A program made the position numbers and the translations under genes. From Lysobacter sp. yr284 (lineage in GTDB: Bacteria; Pseudomonadota; Gammaproteobacteria; Xanthomonadales; Xanthomonadaceae): a DNA stretch of 32,654 nt. Under the pieces are notes generated by a model. The model saw only the letters and a list, made by a program, of their open reading frames with translations. It had not been told where the DNA came from and did no database searches. Numbering within the stretch: the first letter of the stretch is position 1; each line of letters opens with the position of its first letter. Location of the stretch: assembly GCF_900107375.1 (NCBI RefSeq), contig NZ_FNPT01000035.1, positions 1-32,654 on the forward strand. Direction: 5' to 3'. Shown in pieces: positions 1 to 8,900 of the stretch.

Positions 1-1661
1 GCGAAGCAGCGCTGTGGCTGGCGGCGGTGCTCGGCGCGACCCTGGTCAGCTGGCTGATCCACGGCCCGGGCCGGATCCTCGAACGCAACGTCGCCTTGAG
101 CGTGCGCGAACGCGTCGCCACCGCGCTGACCCAGCGCCTGCTGGCGTTCCCGCTGTCGTGGCATGACGGCAACCATTCCGTCGCCAGCGCCCATCGCGTG
201 CACCAGAGCAGTTCCTCGCTGGGCACCTTCGCCGAGAACCAGTTCATCTATCTGCGCAGCGTGGTGCGGCTGGTCGGGCCGATCGGCGCGCTGATCGCGA
301 TCCATCCCATGGTCGGCGGGCTGGCCACGCTCGGGCTGCTGGCGATCTGCGGCGCGGTGGTCGGTTTCGACCGCGCGATCGTGCGCCTGGCGATCCAGAC
401 CAACGACGCCGAACGCCGCTACACCGCGGTACTGGCCGACGCGCTGGGCAACGCGACCAGCGTGCTGGCGCTGCGCCAGGCGCGGCCGTTCATCCGCTCG
501 CTGCGGCGGCTGGTGGAGAAAGTGTTCGAGCCGCTGCGGCGGATGATCGTCATCATCGAGATCAAGTGGTGCGCGGTCGACGTCGCCAGCCGCCTGCTCA
601 GCTGCTGCCTGGTCGGGTTGTACGCGTGGCTGGTGCTGCGCGCGGCCGGCGACGGCCAGAAACTGATGTTCGGCAACGTCTACATGGTCTGGGAATACGC
701 GCTGCAATCCGGCGCGGTGGTGTCGGCGGTGGCGTCGAACTTCCAGACCTTCGCCACCCAGTACGCCAATTACCAGAGCGCCGATGTCATCCGCGACCAT
801 CCGGTCGACGCCAGCCTCAGCGAGCCGGTGCAGTCGCGCAACTGGCGGCGGTGCGAGATCCGCAACCTGGTGTTCCGCCACGCCGCCGGGCGCGAGGCCG
901 GGCCGGCGCTGGACCATGTCCAGCTGACCCTGCAGCGCGGCAAGCGCTATGCCCTGATCGGCGGCAGCGGTTCGGGCAAGAGCACGTTGATGCGCGCGCT
1001 GGCCGGGCTGTACGTGGCCGAGCGCATCGAACTGCACGCCGCCGACGAGGCCGATGCCGCCGCCGCGACCCGCACGCCGCTGGACGCCGCGCGCTACCTG
1101 CGCGGATCGACCACGTTGATCCCGCAGGAAGCCGAATTGTTCGAAGCCTCGCTGGAGCACAACCTGGCGATGTGCGAGTCCTTGCACGGCCAGCCCGATC
1201 CCGACGATTACCACCGCGCCCTGGAACTGGCGGCGGTCAAGGAATTCCTGCCCGCCGACGCCGACCCCTTGCAGGTGTCGATCGGCGAGCAGGCCTCGAA
1301 CTGGTCCGGCGGCCAGCGCGCGCGCGTCGCCCTGGCCCGCGGCATCCTCGCCGCGCGCGGCAGTTCGCTGGTGCTGCTCGACGAACCCACCGCGAACCTG
1401 GATGCGCGCACCGAGGCCGCGGTCTACGCCAACCTGTTCGCCGAATTCGCCGACGCCTGCCTGGTCGCCTCGGTGCACCGGCTGGAACTGCTGCGCCACT
1501 TCGACGAAGTGCTGGTGATGGTCGACGGCCGGCTGGTCGCGCAAGGCGCCGAAGCCGTGCTCGCGCAGACGTCGGCCGACTACGCGAACCTGCGCGCGAG
1601 CGGCCTGCGCCAGGGCGAGGCCGGCGAAACCGAGGCCGTCGCGGCCGAAAGCATGGCCTGA
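1..1661 (+). CDS. ABC exporter, fused permease/ATPase (5' truncated)
   Basis: The reading frame is already open at the left edge (codons from base 3 read E-A-A-L-W-L), so the true start lies outside and at least one membrane helix is missing. The visible first half is a type I exporter membrane domain with hydrophobic segments around 270-380 and 590-660. The second half is a complete ATPase: Walker A GGSGSGKST at 960-986, signature SGGQR at 1305-1319, Walker B LVLLDEP at 1368-1388 followed by the D-loop residues ANLD, and a switch histidine in ASVHRL just after. It should export a substrate across the inner membrane as a dimer. The substrate cannot be read from sequence. It converges on the tonB operon, 44 bases from the TonB stop, so it is not part of that operon. 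A role in peptide or siderophore export is possible but is only a guess from position. Confidence 0.9.
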   Translation, partial: EAALWLAAVLGATLVSWLIHGPGRILERNVALSVRERVATALTQRLLAFPLSWHDGNHSVASAHRVHQSSSSLGTFAENQFIYLRSVVRLVGPIGALIAIHPMVGGLATLGLLAICGAVVGFDRAIVRLAIQTNDAERRYTAVLADALGNATSVLALRQARPFIRSLRRLVEKVFEPLRRMIVIIEIKWCAVDVASRLLSCCLVGLYAWLVLRAAGDGQKLMFGNVYMVWEYALQSGAVVSAVASNFQTFATQYANYQSADVIRDHPVDASLSEPVQSRNWRRCEIRNLVFRHAAGREAGPALDHVQLTLQRGKRYALIGGSGSGKSTLMRALAGLYVAERIELHAADEADAAAATRTPLDAARYLRGSTTLIPQEAELFEASLEHNLAMCESLHGQPDPDDYHRALELAAVKEFLPADADPLQVSIGEQASNWSGGQRARVALARGILAARGSSLVLLDEPTANLDARTEAAVYANLFAEFADACLVASVHRLELLRHFDEVLVMVDGRLVAQGAEAVLAQTSADYANLRASGLRQGEAGETEAVAAESMA

Positions 1662-1705
1662 GCGCCGGCGACGGAGAAACGCTGCGCGGTCGCGCGCGGC
1701 GCGGC

Positions 1706-2440
1706 TCAGCGGCCGCGCAGGAAGAACGCCACCGGCACCATCACCTCGACCGGATCGCCTTCGATCTGCGCCGGCGGCGCCGGCACCGGCGCGGCCAGGC
1801 GCACGGTCTCCAGGGTGCCCGCATCCAGCGCGGGATAGCCGCTGCTGCGGCCGATGCGGACCTGCGAAACCGCGCCGTTGCGGCCGACCGCGAAGCGCAC
1901 ATAGGCCACGCCCTGCTGGTTCAGCCGCTGCGCCTGGCGCGGGTAGCGGCGGAACTTCTCCAGATGGCCGAGCAGCAGGTTCTGCCACGCGGCGATCGCG
2001 TCGTCGCGCCGGCCGGAGACGCTTTGCGGAGCGGCGTAACTCGCCGCGGCGGGCGCCGGCAGATCAGGCGGGGCCAGGGTCGCGGCGACGTCGGCCGGAT
2101 CGGCGGGCGCGGGCGGGGAGGGCGCCGGCGCGGGCGACGGCAGTTCGACTTCGGCATCGGCGGCCGGCGGCGCGTGCAGCTGAGGCTGCGGTCGCGGCGG
2201 GGTCGCAGCGCGATGTTGCTCGCGCTGTTCGGGCCCGGGCGGCACTTCCTGCGGCGGCGCCGGCGGCGCTTGCGGCGTCGGCGCCAATTCCACCATCACC
2301 GCCGCGGCCGGCAGCGTCTGCGGCTGCAGCGGTTCGCGCGCCGACCACCACAACGCGGCCGCCGCCACCGCGCCGTGCACGGCCAGCACCGCGCCGAAGC
2401 TGCACAGCCAGCGCCAGCGTTCGCGCGCCTGCGGGCTCAC
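1706..2440 (-). CDS. tonB: TonB energy transducer
   Basis: 244 aa. It has a short cytoplasmic N-terminus, one membrane anchor at about residues 11-30 containing a histidine (AVLAVHGA), a long Pro/Ala-rich periplasmic linker at about 35-160, and a C-terminal TonB domain (YPRQAQRLNQQGVAYVRFAV, then a GYPALDAGTLETV stretch). This layout is diagnostic of TonB, which spans the periplasm and transfers proton-motive energy from ExbB-ExbD to outer-membrane receptors. The start is GTG at 2440, overlapping the ExbD stop as GTGA, so the two are translationally coupled. It is the last gene of the heme operon. A dedicated TonB next to heme receptors suggests specialisation, but it could also serve the siderophore receptor at 13.6 kb. 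Confidence 0.93.
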   Translation of the reverse strand: MSPQARERWRWLCSFGAVLAVHGAVAAAALWWSAREPLQPQTLPAAAVMVELAPTPQAPPAPPQEVPPGPEQREQHRAATPPRPQPQLHAPPAADAEVELPSPAPAPSPPAPADPADVAATLAPPDLPAPAAASYAAPQSVSGRRDDAIAAWQNLLLGHLEKFRRYPRQAQRLNQQGVAYVRFAVGRNGAVSQVRIGRSSGYPALDAGTLETVRLAAPVPAPPAQIEGDPVEVMVPVAFFLRGR

Positions 2441-2862
2441 GGCGGCGCCTGTTCCATGCCGACCAGGGCGATCTTGAGATAGCCGGCGGCCTGCAGCGCG
2501 TTCATCGTCTGCATCAGCTCGCCGTAGGCCACGCGCTTGTCCGCGCGCAGATAGATCCGCCGTTCGCGGTCGCCGCCGGTGGCGCGTTGCAACGTCGGCG
2601 CCAACGTTTCGCGCGTCACCGCCGCGTCGCCCAGGCGCAGCGACAGGTCGGCCTGCACGCTCAGGAACAGCGGCTCGGCCTCGCGCGGCTGCGGCTTCGC
2701 AGCGCTCGCCGGCAGGTCCACGGGTGTGTCCACGGTCGCCAGCGGCGCGGCCACCATGAACACGATCAGCAGCACCAGCATCACGTCGATGAACGGCGTG
2801 ACGTTGATTTCATGGTGTTCTTCGAGCGCGTCCTCGTCGTGGCGCGCGGTGCGGATCGCCAT
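2437..2862 (-). CDS. exbD: ExbD, TonB-system proton channel subunit
   Basis: 141 aa from the ATG at 2862. A longer open frame runs upstream into exbB but lacks ExbD character, so I chose the internal ATG ten bases after the exbB stop. The protein has a charged cytoplasmic N-terminus, a single membrane helix (INVTPFIDVMLVLLIVFMV) with the conserved channel aspartate at residue 26, and a periplasmic domain ending LKIALVGMEQAPP. Length and layout match the ExbD/TolR family. The gene lies between exbB and tonB and overlaps tonB by four bases. Confidence 0.93.
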   Translation of the reverse strand: MAIRTARHDEDALEEHHEINVTPFIDVMLVLLIVFMVAAPLATVDTPVDLPASAAKPQPREAEPLFLSVQADLSLRLGDAAVTRETLAPTLQRATGGDRERRIYLRADKRVAYGELMQTMNALQAAGYLKIALVGMEQAPP

Positions 2863-2872
2863 CGTCGCGGCC

Positions 2873-3595
2873 TCAGTGCGCCGCCGCCACGGCCAGCACC
2901 GACGCACGTCCGCCGGGCCGGTCGAGGTCGCGCGACACCAGTTGCTGCACGCTCGCCGACACGTCGCCGAGCGCCGCGCGCAGGCCGGCCAGCGCACGCG
3001 TGAAGTGGTTGTAGATCGCCACCGCCGGAATCGCCGCGACCAGGCCCAGCGCGGTCGCCAGCAGCGCTTCGGCGATGCCCGGCGCGACCACCGCCAGGCT
3101 GGTCGCGTTGGCCTGGGCGATGCCGACGAAGCTGTTCATGATCCCCCACACCGTGCCGAACAGGCCCACGAACGGCGCGATCGCGCCGATGCTGGCGAGC
3201 AGGCCGACGCCCGTGCGCCATTGCCGCGCGTGCGCCAGCTCGATGCGTTCCAGGCGCGAGCCGATGCGTTCCTTGATCCCGGCCGGGTCGAAACCGCCGG
3301 CCGACAGCCGCAGTTCGCTGCGCGCGGCGTCGATCAGCTCCAGCGCGGCGCCGTCGGCCAGCGCGGGATCGGCCTGCGCCAGCGGCAAGCCCGGCGCGTC
3401 GAGCAGCGTCGCGCGCGCCCGCTGCAAGCGCCGGCGCAGGCGCGAGAGTTCCCAGCTCTTGGCCACCAGCACGGTCCAACTCGCGACCGAGGCCAGCGCC
3501 AGCGCGATCATCACCGCCTTCACCACGAAGTCGGCGGCCAGGTACATCTGCCACGGGGTCAATGCGGCGGTGGATACGTCGGTAGGCAGGTTCAT
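2873..3595 (-). CDS. exbB: ExbB, TonB-system motor subunit
   Basis: 240 aa from the ATG at 3595 (MNLPTDVSTAALTPWQM). The open frame continues upstream to 3724, but that part is Arg-rich and unlike the family. There are three membrane helices: residues about 20-42, then a cytoplasmic loop, then SIGAIAPFVGLFGTVWGIMNSF and IAEALLATALGLVAAIPAVAIYNHF, which carry the conserved MotA/TolQ/ExbB Gly-rich and small-residue patterns. It forms the pentameric proton channel with ExbD. The stop is 10 bases before exbD and the start is 73 bases after the DUF454 gene, consistent with one transcript. ExbB rather than TolQ is chosen from the tonB context. Confidence 0.93.
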   Translation of the reverse strand: MNLPTDVSTAALTPWQMYLAADFVVKAVMIALALASVASWTVLVAKSWELSRLRRRLQRARATLLDAPGLPLAQADPALADGAALELIDAARSELRLSAGGFDPAGIKERIGSRLERIELAHARQWRTGVGLLASIGAIAPFVGLFGTVWGIMNSFVGIAQANATSLAVVAPGIAEALLATALGLVAAIPAVAIYNHFTRALAGLRAALGDVSASVQQLVSRDLDRPGGRASVLAVAAAH

Positions 3596-3668
3596 GCTCG
3601 TTTCGCAGAAAAAGCGAGCGGCCGCGCGCGGCGGCCCTCGCAGGAAAGAAAGGACGGCGCGGCGCGGC

Positions 3669-4055
3669 TCAGCATCGCGACGCATCCGGCCGCGGCGGGC
3701 GCGGCGCCGGCCGCGACAGCACATACGCGGCGCTGGCGGCGAAGCCCAGGCCGACGCAGAGCGCGAGCTTCCAGGAAGGATGCGCGCCCCACCAGAACAG
3801 GACGAAGCCGAGCGCCATGCCGAGGCCGGCGAACCGCTTGCCCTTGCGCGAGATCGCGCCTTGTTCGCGCCACAGGCGCAGCGCCGGGCCGTAACGCGGG
3901 TGCTCCAGCAGGCGCCGCTCGAACTTCGGCGAACTGCGGGCGAAGCAGCCGACCGCGAGGATCAGGAAGATCGTGGTCGGCATGACCGGCAGCAACGCGC
4001 CGATCGCGCCGAGCGCGACCATCAGCCAACCCAGTGCGAACCAGAGCCAGCGCAT
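3669..4055 (-). CDS. DUF454 (YbaN-like) inner-membrane protein
   Basis: 128 aa. The N-terminal helix (LWFALGWLMVALGAIGALLPVMPTT) followed by the P-T-T-x-F-L-I-L-A-x-x-x-F-A-R-S-S-P pattern, a H-P-R-Y-G-P segment and two further helices is characteristic of the DUF454/YbaN family. The biochemical role is unknown. Genes of this family often sit beside heme oxygenase and TonB-system genes, which fits here, lying 37 bases after the heme oxygenase stop and 73 before exbB. A GGAG lies about ten bases upstream of the ATG. A heme- or iron-related membrane role is an inference from location only. Confidence 0.85.
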   Translation of the reverse strand: MRWLWFALGWLMVALGAIGALLPVMPTTIFLILAVGCFARSSPKFERRLLEHPRYGPALRLWREQGAISRKGKRFAGLGMALGFVLFWWGAHPSWKLALCVGLGFAASAAYVLSRPAPRPPRPDASRC

Positions 4056-4092
4056 CAGCGCGGCTCCGCGGACGCGGCCGGCGCGCGGCGCT

Positions 4093-4686
4093 TCACGCGA
4101 ATTCGTCCTCGACGTGTGCGCGCACGCGCTGGAACGCCGCTTCGGCGCCGGCGATCGCCTCGTCCTCTTGCGCCGCGCTCAGCGCAACCGAATCGAGCGC
4201 GGCGGTGAACCCGCGCCAGTGCCTGGCCACACCGTCGGGATGCGCGGCCAGATGGCGCGCGCCGAAGCCGCTGTTGAGGCCGAGCTTGGCCGCCAGCTTG
4301 TACAGCACGCTGCCGCCGAGGTTCGAGCCTTCGGCGACGTACAGCCAGCCCAGCGCCGCCGCCAGCGGCAGGTCGGCGCGCACCGCCGCGACCGCGAACG
4401 GCGGCAGCGGCTGGCCGAGGTCGCGCAGGTCGCTGGCGATCTGCGGCAGGCGCCGGCGGCCGGACAAGTCCGGCACCAGCGCCGCCAGCGCGGCGTTGGC
4501 GTACAAGCCGTCGATATCGCAGTGGAAGCGGTACTGCACGCGCAGGAAGCGGGCGAAGTTGTCGCGGCTGGCGAAGATGTCGCCGGCCATGATGCGCTGG
4601 TCGAGGCGGTCGTGAGTGCTGTGCGTGGCGGCCTTGAGCCGCTGGCTGCGGGTGCCGGAGTCGAGTTCGGTCGCGGTCGTGGGCAT
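4093..4686 (-). CDS. hemO: Biliverdin-producing heme oxygenase
   Basis: 197 aa from the ATG at 4686 (MPTTATELDSGTRSQRLKAAT). The family hallmark L-K-x-x-T-x-x-x-H places the proximal heme ligand at His25, and the distal-helix pattern LGWLYVAEGSNLGGSVL matches bacterial heme oxygenases of the HemO/PigA/BphO group. It would open the porphyrin ring with O2 and electrons to give biliverdin, CO and Fe2+ in the cytoplasm. Length is typical. It starts 11 bases after the stop of the STN-type receptor, so it is almost certainly co-transcribed: imported heme is degraded for iron. No phytochrome gene is adjacent, which makes an iron role more likely than a chromophore role. The gene symbol is by family; BphO-like regiochemistry cannot be excluded. 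Confidence 0.93.
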   Translation of the reverse strand: MPTTATELDSGTRSQRLKAATHSTHDRLDQRIMAGDIFASRDNFARFLRVQYRFHCDIDGLYANAALAALVPDLSGRRRLPQIASDLRDLGQPLPPFAVAAVRADLPLAAALGWLYVAEGSNLGGSVLYKLAAKLGLNSGFGARHLAAHPDGVARHWRGFTAALDSVALSAAQEDEAIAGAEAAFQRVRAHVEDEFA

Positions 4687-4697
4687 GGGGTCGCTCG

Positions 4698-7625
4698 TCA
4701 GTAGCGGTAGGTGAACGCCAGCCGCGCGGTGCGGCCGGGCGCGGGCAGCACGCCCAGCGCGAGCGGGTCGAGGTAATAACGGTCGCCGGCGTTGTCGAGG
4801 TTGAAGTCGACCGCGAACTGTTCGCTGACCTGCCAGCTGGCGAACACGTCGACGACGGTCGCGGCGCGGTACAGCTGCTGGATCGCCGACAGGCCGACGT
4901 TCCATTCCTTGTCGAGCTTGCTGATCGGCCCGGCGTTGTGCACCGCGCGCATGCCGACGGTGAAGCGCTCGTCGAACGGGCGCAGGCCCACGGTCAGGTT
5001 GACGTTGTAGCGCGGCGGGTTCTGGGTGTTGGTGTAGGAACCCTCGAAGCCGCCGTCGACGCAGTCCGGCGTGCCGATCAGCTCGGCGATCTTGCGCTGG
5101 CGGCCGTACGCGCGGCGCTCGGCGGCGATGTCCGGCGCGCAGGTCTTGGCCTGGAAGTAGTAGTGCGCCGACAGGTCGGCGAACGCCAGACCGCTGTCGT
5201 AGCTGGATTGGAACTCGACGCCGGAGACCTTGAAGCGGTCGACGTTGCGGATCAGCCCGGCCGACAGCGTGCGGTAGTCGCGGGTGATCAAATCGTCGAT
5301 GCGGGTGTCGAAGTAGGCCAGCTTGAACGCGGCGCGGTCGCCGTCGACGAACAGGCCGTGGCGGATCGTGCTGGCGCCGATTTCCAAAGTCTTGGCGCGC
5401 TCGGGCTTGAGTTCGCCGACCGGCTTGGCGGCGGTGAACAGGCCCAGCGTGGTCTCGAACAGGCTCGGCAGCTTCACGCCCTCGGCGTACTTGGCGTAGA
5501 CCATGCTGTCGTCGTCGAAGCGATAGGCGACGCTGGCGGTCGGAGTGAAGGCGCTGTCGCGGCGGCGGATCGGCTGCGACCAGTTCCACTTGACCGGCAC
5601 GATCAGGTCCTCGGCCGGGTCGGCGTCGAAGAAATTCCAGCCGCCGATGTCGGCGACGGTGCCGCGCTTGTACGGCGAGGCCAGCAGCGAGGCCTGGGTG
5701 AACTGGCCGTTGGCGTCGGGATACCAGTTCAGCAGGGCGACGCGCTTGGCCCGCCACGCCGGCAGGTTCGGATTGCCGTTGAGCAGTTCGGTGTAGCGGT
5801 ACTGGCCGATGCTCGCGCTTTGCGCGACGCTGGCCAAGCGGTTGCGGTCGTGCACGCTGACCTGGCTGTAACGGCCGCCGGCGAGCAGTTCCCAGTGCTC
5901 GTCGGGCTGCCACTTGGCCGAGAACACCGCGCTGTATTCCTTGCGCTGGGCGTCGCGCAGGAAGCGGTTGTTGATCAGGTCGTCGTGCAGGATCGGCGAA
6001 TCCTTGCCCGGGCGGATGTCCTCGTCGCTGTACGCCAGCCCGTAGTCGAGGATCACCTTGCCGGCGCCGACGCTGAGCTGGGTGGTGTTGCTCGCGTCCA
6101 GGCCGAAGCGCTGCTGGCGCAGGTTGTTGCGGTACGCGTCCTTGTAGCCCGGATCGGTATTGAAGGTCGGGCCGTCGTACCATTCGGTGCGGCGCTGGAA
6201 ATACCACGGGGTGATGCCGGTCAGGCCGTTGTACATGCGGCTGTCGGCGTCGGTGTACCAGGCGTTGACGCGCAGGTCGATCAGTTCGCTGTCGGGGTCG
6301 AAGCGGTAGCGCAGGCTGTAGGCGTCCATGCCGATGCGGCCCGGGTCCCATTGCGGCACGATGTCGCGGTTCACCCGGATGATCTGCGAAGCCATGATCT
6401 CGCCCTGCTCGCCGTCGTAGCGGCGGTAGCCGGCCTCGAGCGTCTGCGCATCGTCGATGCGCCAGGTGCCCTTGAGCAACACGGATTCGGACTTGGCCGA
6501 GGTGTTGAACACTTCGGTGCGCGGCGGGTTCAGCGGCGCCAGGGTGCGCCGGGTCTGCGGGAAGTCGTCGTAGCCGTGGCGGCCGGAGTAGTAGTTGCCG
6601 GTGTCGCGCCAGGCGTACGCGGCGACCAGGTCGAAGCGGTCCCAGCGCGCCGCCGCGGCGATATTGCCGAAGCCGCCGCCGAGCGCATTGCGGTCGTGGC
6701 GCGGCACGTCGCCGTACGCGGGCAGGTCGCGCGCGCTGGCGTTGGACGCGCCGCCGCGCACGCGCAGCCCCCACTCGCGGCCATCGCGCAGCACGTCGTC
6801 GGCCTTGAGCGTTTCCATCTCGACCACGCCGCCGATGCCGCCCGACGCGTTGGCCTGCAGGCTCGGGCCCTTGGTGATGGTGAGGCTGGAGATCAGGTCC
6901 GGGTCGAGATAGGTGCGCTGCGACTGGCCGGCGTAACCGCGGTAGGTGTCCATCGTCGACTGGCCGCCGTCGATGATCACCGGCACCCGGCTCTGGCCCT
7001 GGATGCCGCGGATGTTGACGTCGAGCGCGTTGGCGGTGCGCGGATCGCCGGCGGTGACGCCGGCCACGCCCTTGACGATGTCGGCGGCGGACGCGCCGCG
7101 GAAGCGTTCGATGGTTTCGCGGGCGATGTAGTTGCTGGAACCGGGATTGCGATAGGTGTCGAGCAGGCGCGCTTCGTCGCTGGCGGCGCCCGCGCCGCCG
7201 GCGAGATCGTGCTCGCCGCCCACGCGCAAGGTGTCGGTGACGATCACATCGGCGCCGGCGACGGCGGCGGTTTTCTCCAGCGCGACCGCGTCCGCGCCGA
7301 CCCGGCGCACGCTCAGGCCGGTACCGCGCAGCAATTGCGCCAGCGCCGCGTCGGCATCGAGTTCGCCGGCGACTGCGGTGGACACGGCGCCGTCGGCGAG
7401 GGTCGCGGCATAGGCGACTTGCACGCCGGACTGGCGCATATAGGCGCGCAGCGCCGCGGCCAAGGGCTGCGCGGGAATGTCGAAGCGGCGCACCGCGGCC
7501 GAGGGCGGCGCGGATTCGCCCTGGGCCGCGGCGGGCAGGGCGGTCGCGGCGATCGCCGCGGCGAACAAGGCGATGCACAGGCGGGACGGGCGCGGCAGCG
7601 CGCCCGGGTGGACGGAAGTGGGCAT
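4698..7625 (-). CDS. STN-domain TonB-dependent receptor, probable heme receptor with signalling domain
   Basis: 975 aa from the ATG at 7625, chosen over an ATG 20 codons upstream because it directly precedes a signal peptide (charged start, then LCIALFAAAIAATALPAAAQG). Next comes a secretin/TonB short N-terminal (STN) domain at about residues 45-110 (FDIPAQPLAAALRAYMRQSGVQV), a TonB-box-like DTLRV, a plug (ETIERFRGASAADIVKGVAGV, VNIRGIQGQSRVPVIIDGG), and a 22-strand-type barrel ending in FTYRY. STN receptors signal ligand occupancy to FecR-type proteins, and fecR and fecI lie immediately upstream. The link to heme comes from heme oxygenase 11 bases downstream. The usual FRAP motif is replaced by VKLPSLFE, so the ligand could be a hemophore or another iron complex. 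The 202 bases between fecR and this gene should hold its sigma-dependent promoter, but I could not define one. Confidence 0.88.
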   Translation of the reverse strand: MPTSVHPGALPRPSRLCIALFAAAIAATALPAAAQGESAPPSAAVRRFDIPAQPLAAALRAYMRQSGVQVAYAATLADGAVSTAVAGELDADAALAQLLRGTGLSVRRVGADAVALEKTAAVAGADVIVTDTLRVGGEHDLAGGAGAASDEARLLDTYRNPGSSNYIARETIERFRGASAADIVKGVAGVTAGDPRTANALDVNIRGIQGQSRVPVIIDGGQSTMDTYRGYAGQSQRTYLDPDLISSLTITKGPSLQANASGGIGGVVEMETLKADDVLRDGREWGLRVRGGASNASARDLPAYGDVPRHDRNALGGGFGNIAAAARWDRFDLVAAYAWRDTGNYYSGRHGYDDFPQTRRTLAPLNPPRTEVFNTSAKSESVLLKGTWRIDDAQTLEAGYRRYDGEQGEIMASQIIRVNRDIVPQWDPGRIGMDAYSLRYRFDPDSELIDLRVNAWYTDADSRMYNGLTGITPWYFQRRTEWYDGPTFNTDPGYKDAYRNNLRQQRFGLDASNTTQLSVGAGKVILDYGLAYSDEDIRPGKDSPILHDDLINNRFLRDAQRKEYSAVFSAKWQPDEHWELLAGGRYSQVSVHDRNRLASVAQSASIGQYRYTELLNGNPNLPAWRAKRVALLNWYPDANGQFTQASLLASPYKRGTVADIGGWNFFDADPAEDLIVPVKWNWSQPIRRRDSAFTPTASVAYRFDDDSMVYAKYAEGVKLPSLFETTLGLFTAAKPVGELKPERAKTLEIGASTIRHGLFVDGDRAAFKLAYFDTRIDDLITRDYRTLSAGLIRNVDRFKVSGVEFQSSYDSGLAFADLSAHYYFQAKTCAPDIAAERRAYGRQRKIAELIGTPDCVDGGFEGSYTNTQNPPRYNVNLTVGLRPFDERFTVGMRAVHNAGPISKLDKEWNVGLSAIQQLYRAATVVDVFASWQVSEQFAVDFNLDNAGDRYYLDPLALGVLPAPGRTARLAFTYRY

Positions 7626-7827
7626 GAAGAAACCTGTCGGAAAGTCGGCGCCGCGGTGGCGGCTCGCCCGCGCGGAAGCGGGCACGGCGGCGTACGTGGC
7701 GGCGGCGAAGTACGTTCGCTGGATAAGACGGGCGAAGCCGCACCGACCCCAAGGCGAATTTCGCGCGCGATCGCTACGATCGGCGCACCGGCATCGCGCC
7801 GGCTGCCTCGCTTTGCCGAATCGGCGC

Positions 7828-8805
7828 TCAGCGCGCCGAGGCCGCAGGCGCGGCCGGTCGCACGATCGCCACGCCGAGCGGCAGCCGGGTCACCGACAGC
7901 CCAGCGCTCGCGGCCAGCGCGTCGAGCGCCTGCTCGGGCCGGCCGATGCGCAAGGCCGCGCTGACCTTGGGCAAGCCGGCCAGATCGCCGCGAATCAGGA
8001 TCGGGCCGGCGCGGTAGCGGGCGAGTTGGCGCACGGCGACGTCCACCGCGGCGTTTTCCAGCAGCAATTCGCCCTGGCGCCAACCGCCGACGCCATCGGC
8101 GGGCACGTCGTCCAAGCGCGCCACGCTGCGGCCTGGGCCGTACTCGGCGCGCTGGCCGGCATCCAGATACGTCCAGCCGCCGTCCGCCGTGGCCGCCACG
8201 CGCACCCGGCCCTGGCTCACCGCGGTTTCGATGCGCCCGTCCTCGTCGGCGACCGCGAACGCGGTGGAAATGTCTTCGATCACGCCGTCGCCCGCGACGA
8301 CGGCGAAGCGCCGGGCCGGGTCGGCGGCGACTTCGAACCAGACCCGGCCGCGCAGCAATTCGACGCGACGCTGGTCGCGGTCGTAGCGGATCGCGATCGC
8401 GCTGTCGGCATCGAGCACGGCGCGGCTGCCGTCGGGCAGGGCGACGGTTTCGGCGGCGTGGGCGCTGCGATGGTCGGCGCGCAACCGCAGCCATGCCTCC
8501 GGCGAGGCCAGCGCCAGCAGCAACACGGCCGCCGCGGCCAGCGCCGGGCGCCAGCGGCTGCGGCGGCGCTGGCGCGGCGGCAGGGTCGATGCCGTGGATC
8601 GGTGGCCGGGCCTGGGGCCGAGGCTGCGCCACAGTTGCCGCTCATGCTCGAACGCGCGGCGATGGCCGGGGCGCTGCAGCCAGCGTTCGAACTCGCCCAG
8701 CCCCGCCTCGTCGGCCGCGCCGGAAGCCAGCCACGCGATCCACTCGCGCGCTTGCGCGTGGATCGGTTCGGCGTCGGCGAGGGCGAAGGGATGCGGCTGG
8801 CTCAT
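7828..8805 (-). CDS. fecR: FecR-type anti-sigma factor / transmembrane signal transducer
   Basis: 325 aa from the ATG at 8805 (MSQPHPFALADAEP). It has a cytoplasmic N-terminal anti-sigma region (AREWIAWLASG...FERWLQRPGHRRAF, the DUF4880 pattern), one membrane helix at about residues 90-110 (WRPALAAAAVLLLALASPEAWLRL), the periplasmic FecR domain (ETVALPDGSRAVLDADSAIAIRY...VELLRGRVWFEV), and a C-terminal domain resembling an STN fold (VRQLARYRAGPILIRGDLAGLPKVSAALRI) that would contact the receptor. It should hold the neighbouring sigma factor until the receptor signals. The sigma gene ends 95 bases upstream. The symbol denotes the family, not a ferric-citrate role. Confidence 0.93.
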   Translation of the reverse strand: MSQPHPFALADAEPIHAQAREWIAWLASGAADEAGLGEFERWLQRPGHRRAFEHERQLWRSLGPRPGHRSTASTLPPRQRRRSRWRPALAAAAVLLLALASPEAWLRLRADHRSAHAAETVALPDGSRAVLDADSAIAIRYDRDQRRVELLRGRVWFEVAADPARRFAVVAGDGVIEDISTAFAVADEDGRIETAVSQGRVRVAATADGGWTYLDAGQRAEYGPGRSVARLDDVPADGVGGWRQGELLLENAAVDVAVRQLARYRAGPILIRGDLAGLPKVSAALRIGRPEQALDALAASAGLSVTRLPLGVAIVRPAAPAASAR

Positions 8806-8900
8806 GGCGGGCGGGTGCGATGCGTCGGCGAAGGCGGTATCGAGATCAAGACGTTCCAGCGGGCGCTTTACCCAAGGCGGGCGTTGCCCGAGGCGGCGGC

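Noticed and set aside
1662-1705. A shared bidirectional terminator between the ABC exporter and tonB
   Set aside because: Only a short GC repeat (GCGCG/CGCGC) with a broken T stretch on one side; not enough to call.
7626-7827. A FecI-type promoter (GAAATT ... CGTCTT) upstream of the STN receptor
   Set aside because: The two elements are 26 bases apart, too far for an ECF promoter, and no better pair was found, although biology predicts one here.
4938-7964. A 1008-codon open frame on the plus strand opposite the STN receptor
   Set aside because: The low-complexity Val/Ala/Gly/Arg composition is typical of the antisense frame of a high-GC gene; the minus-strand receptor has clear family motifs.
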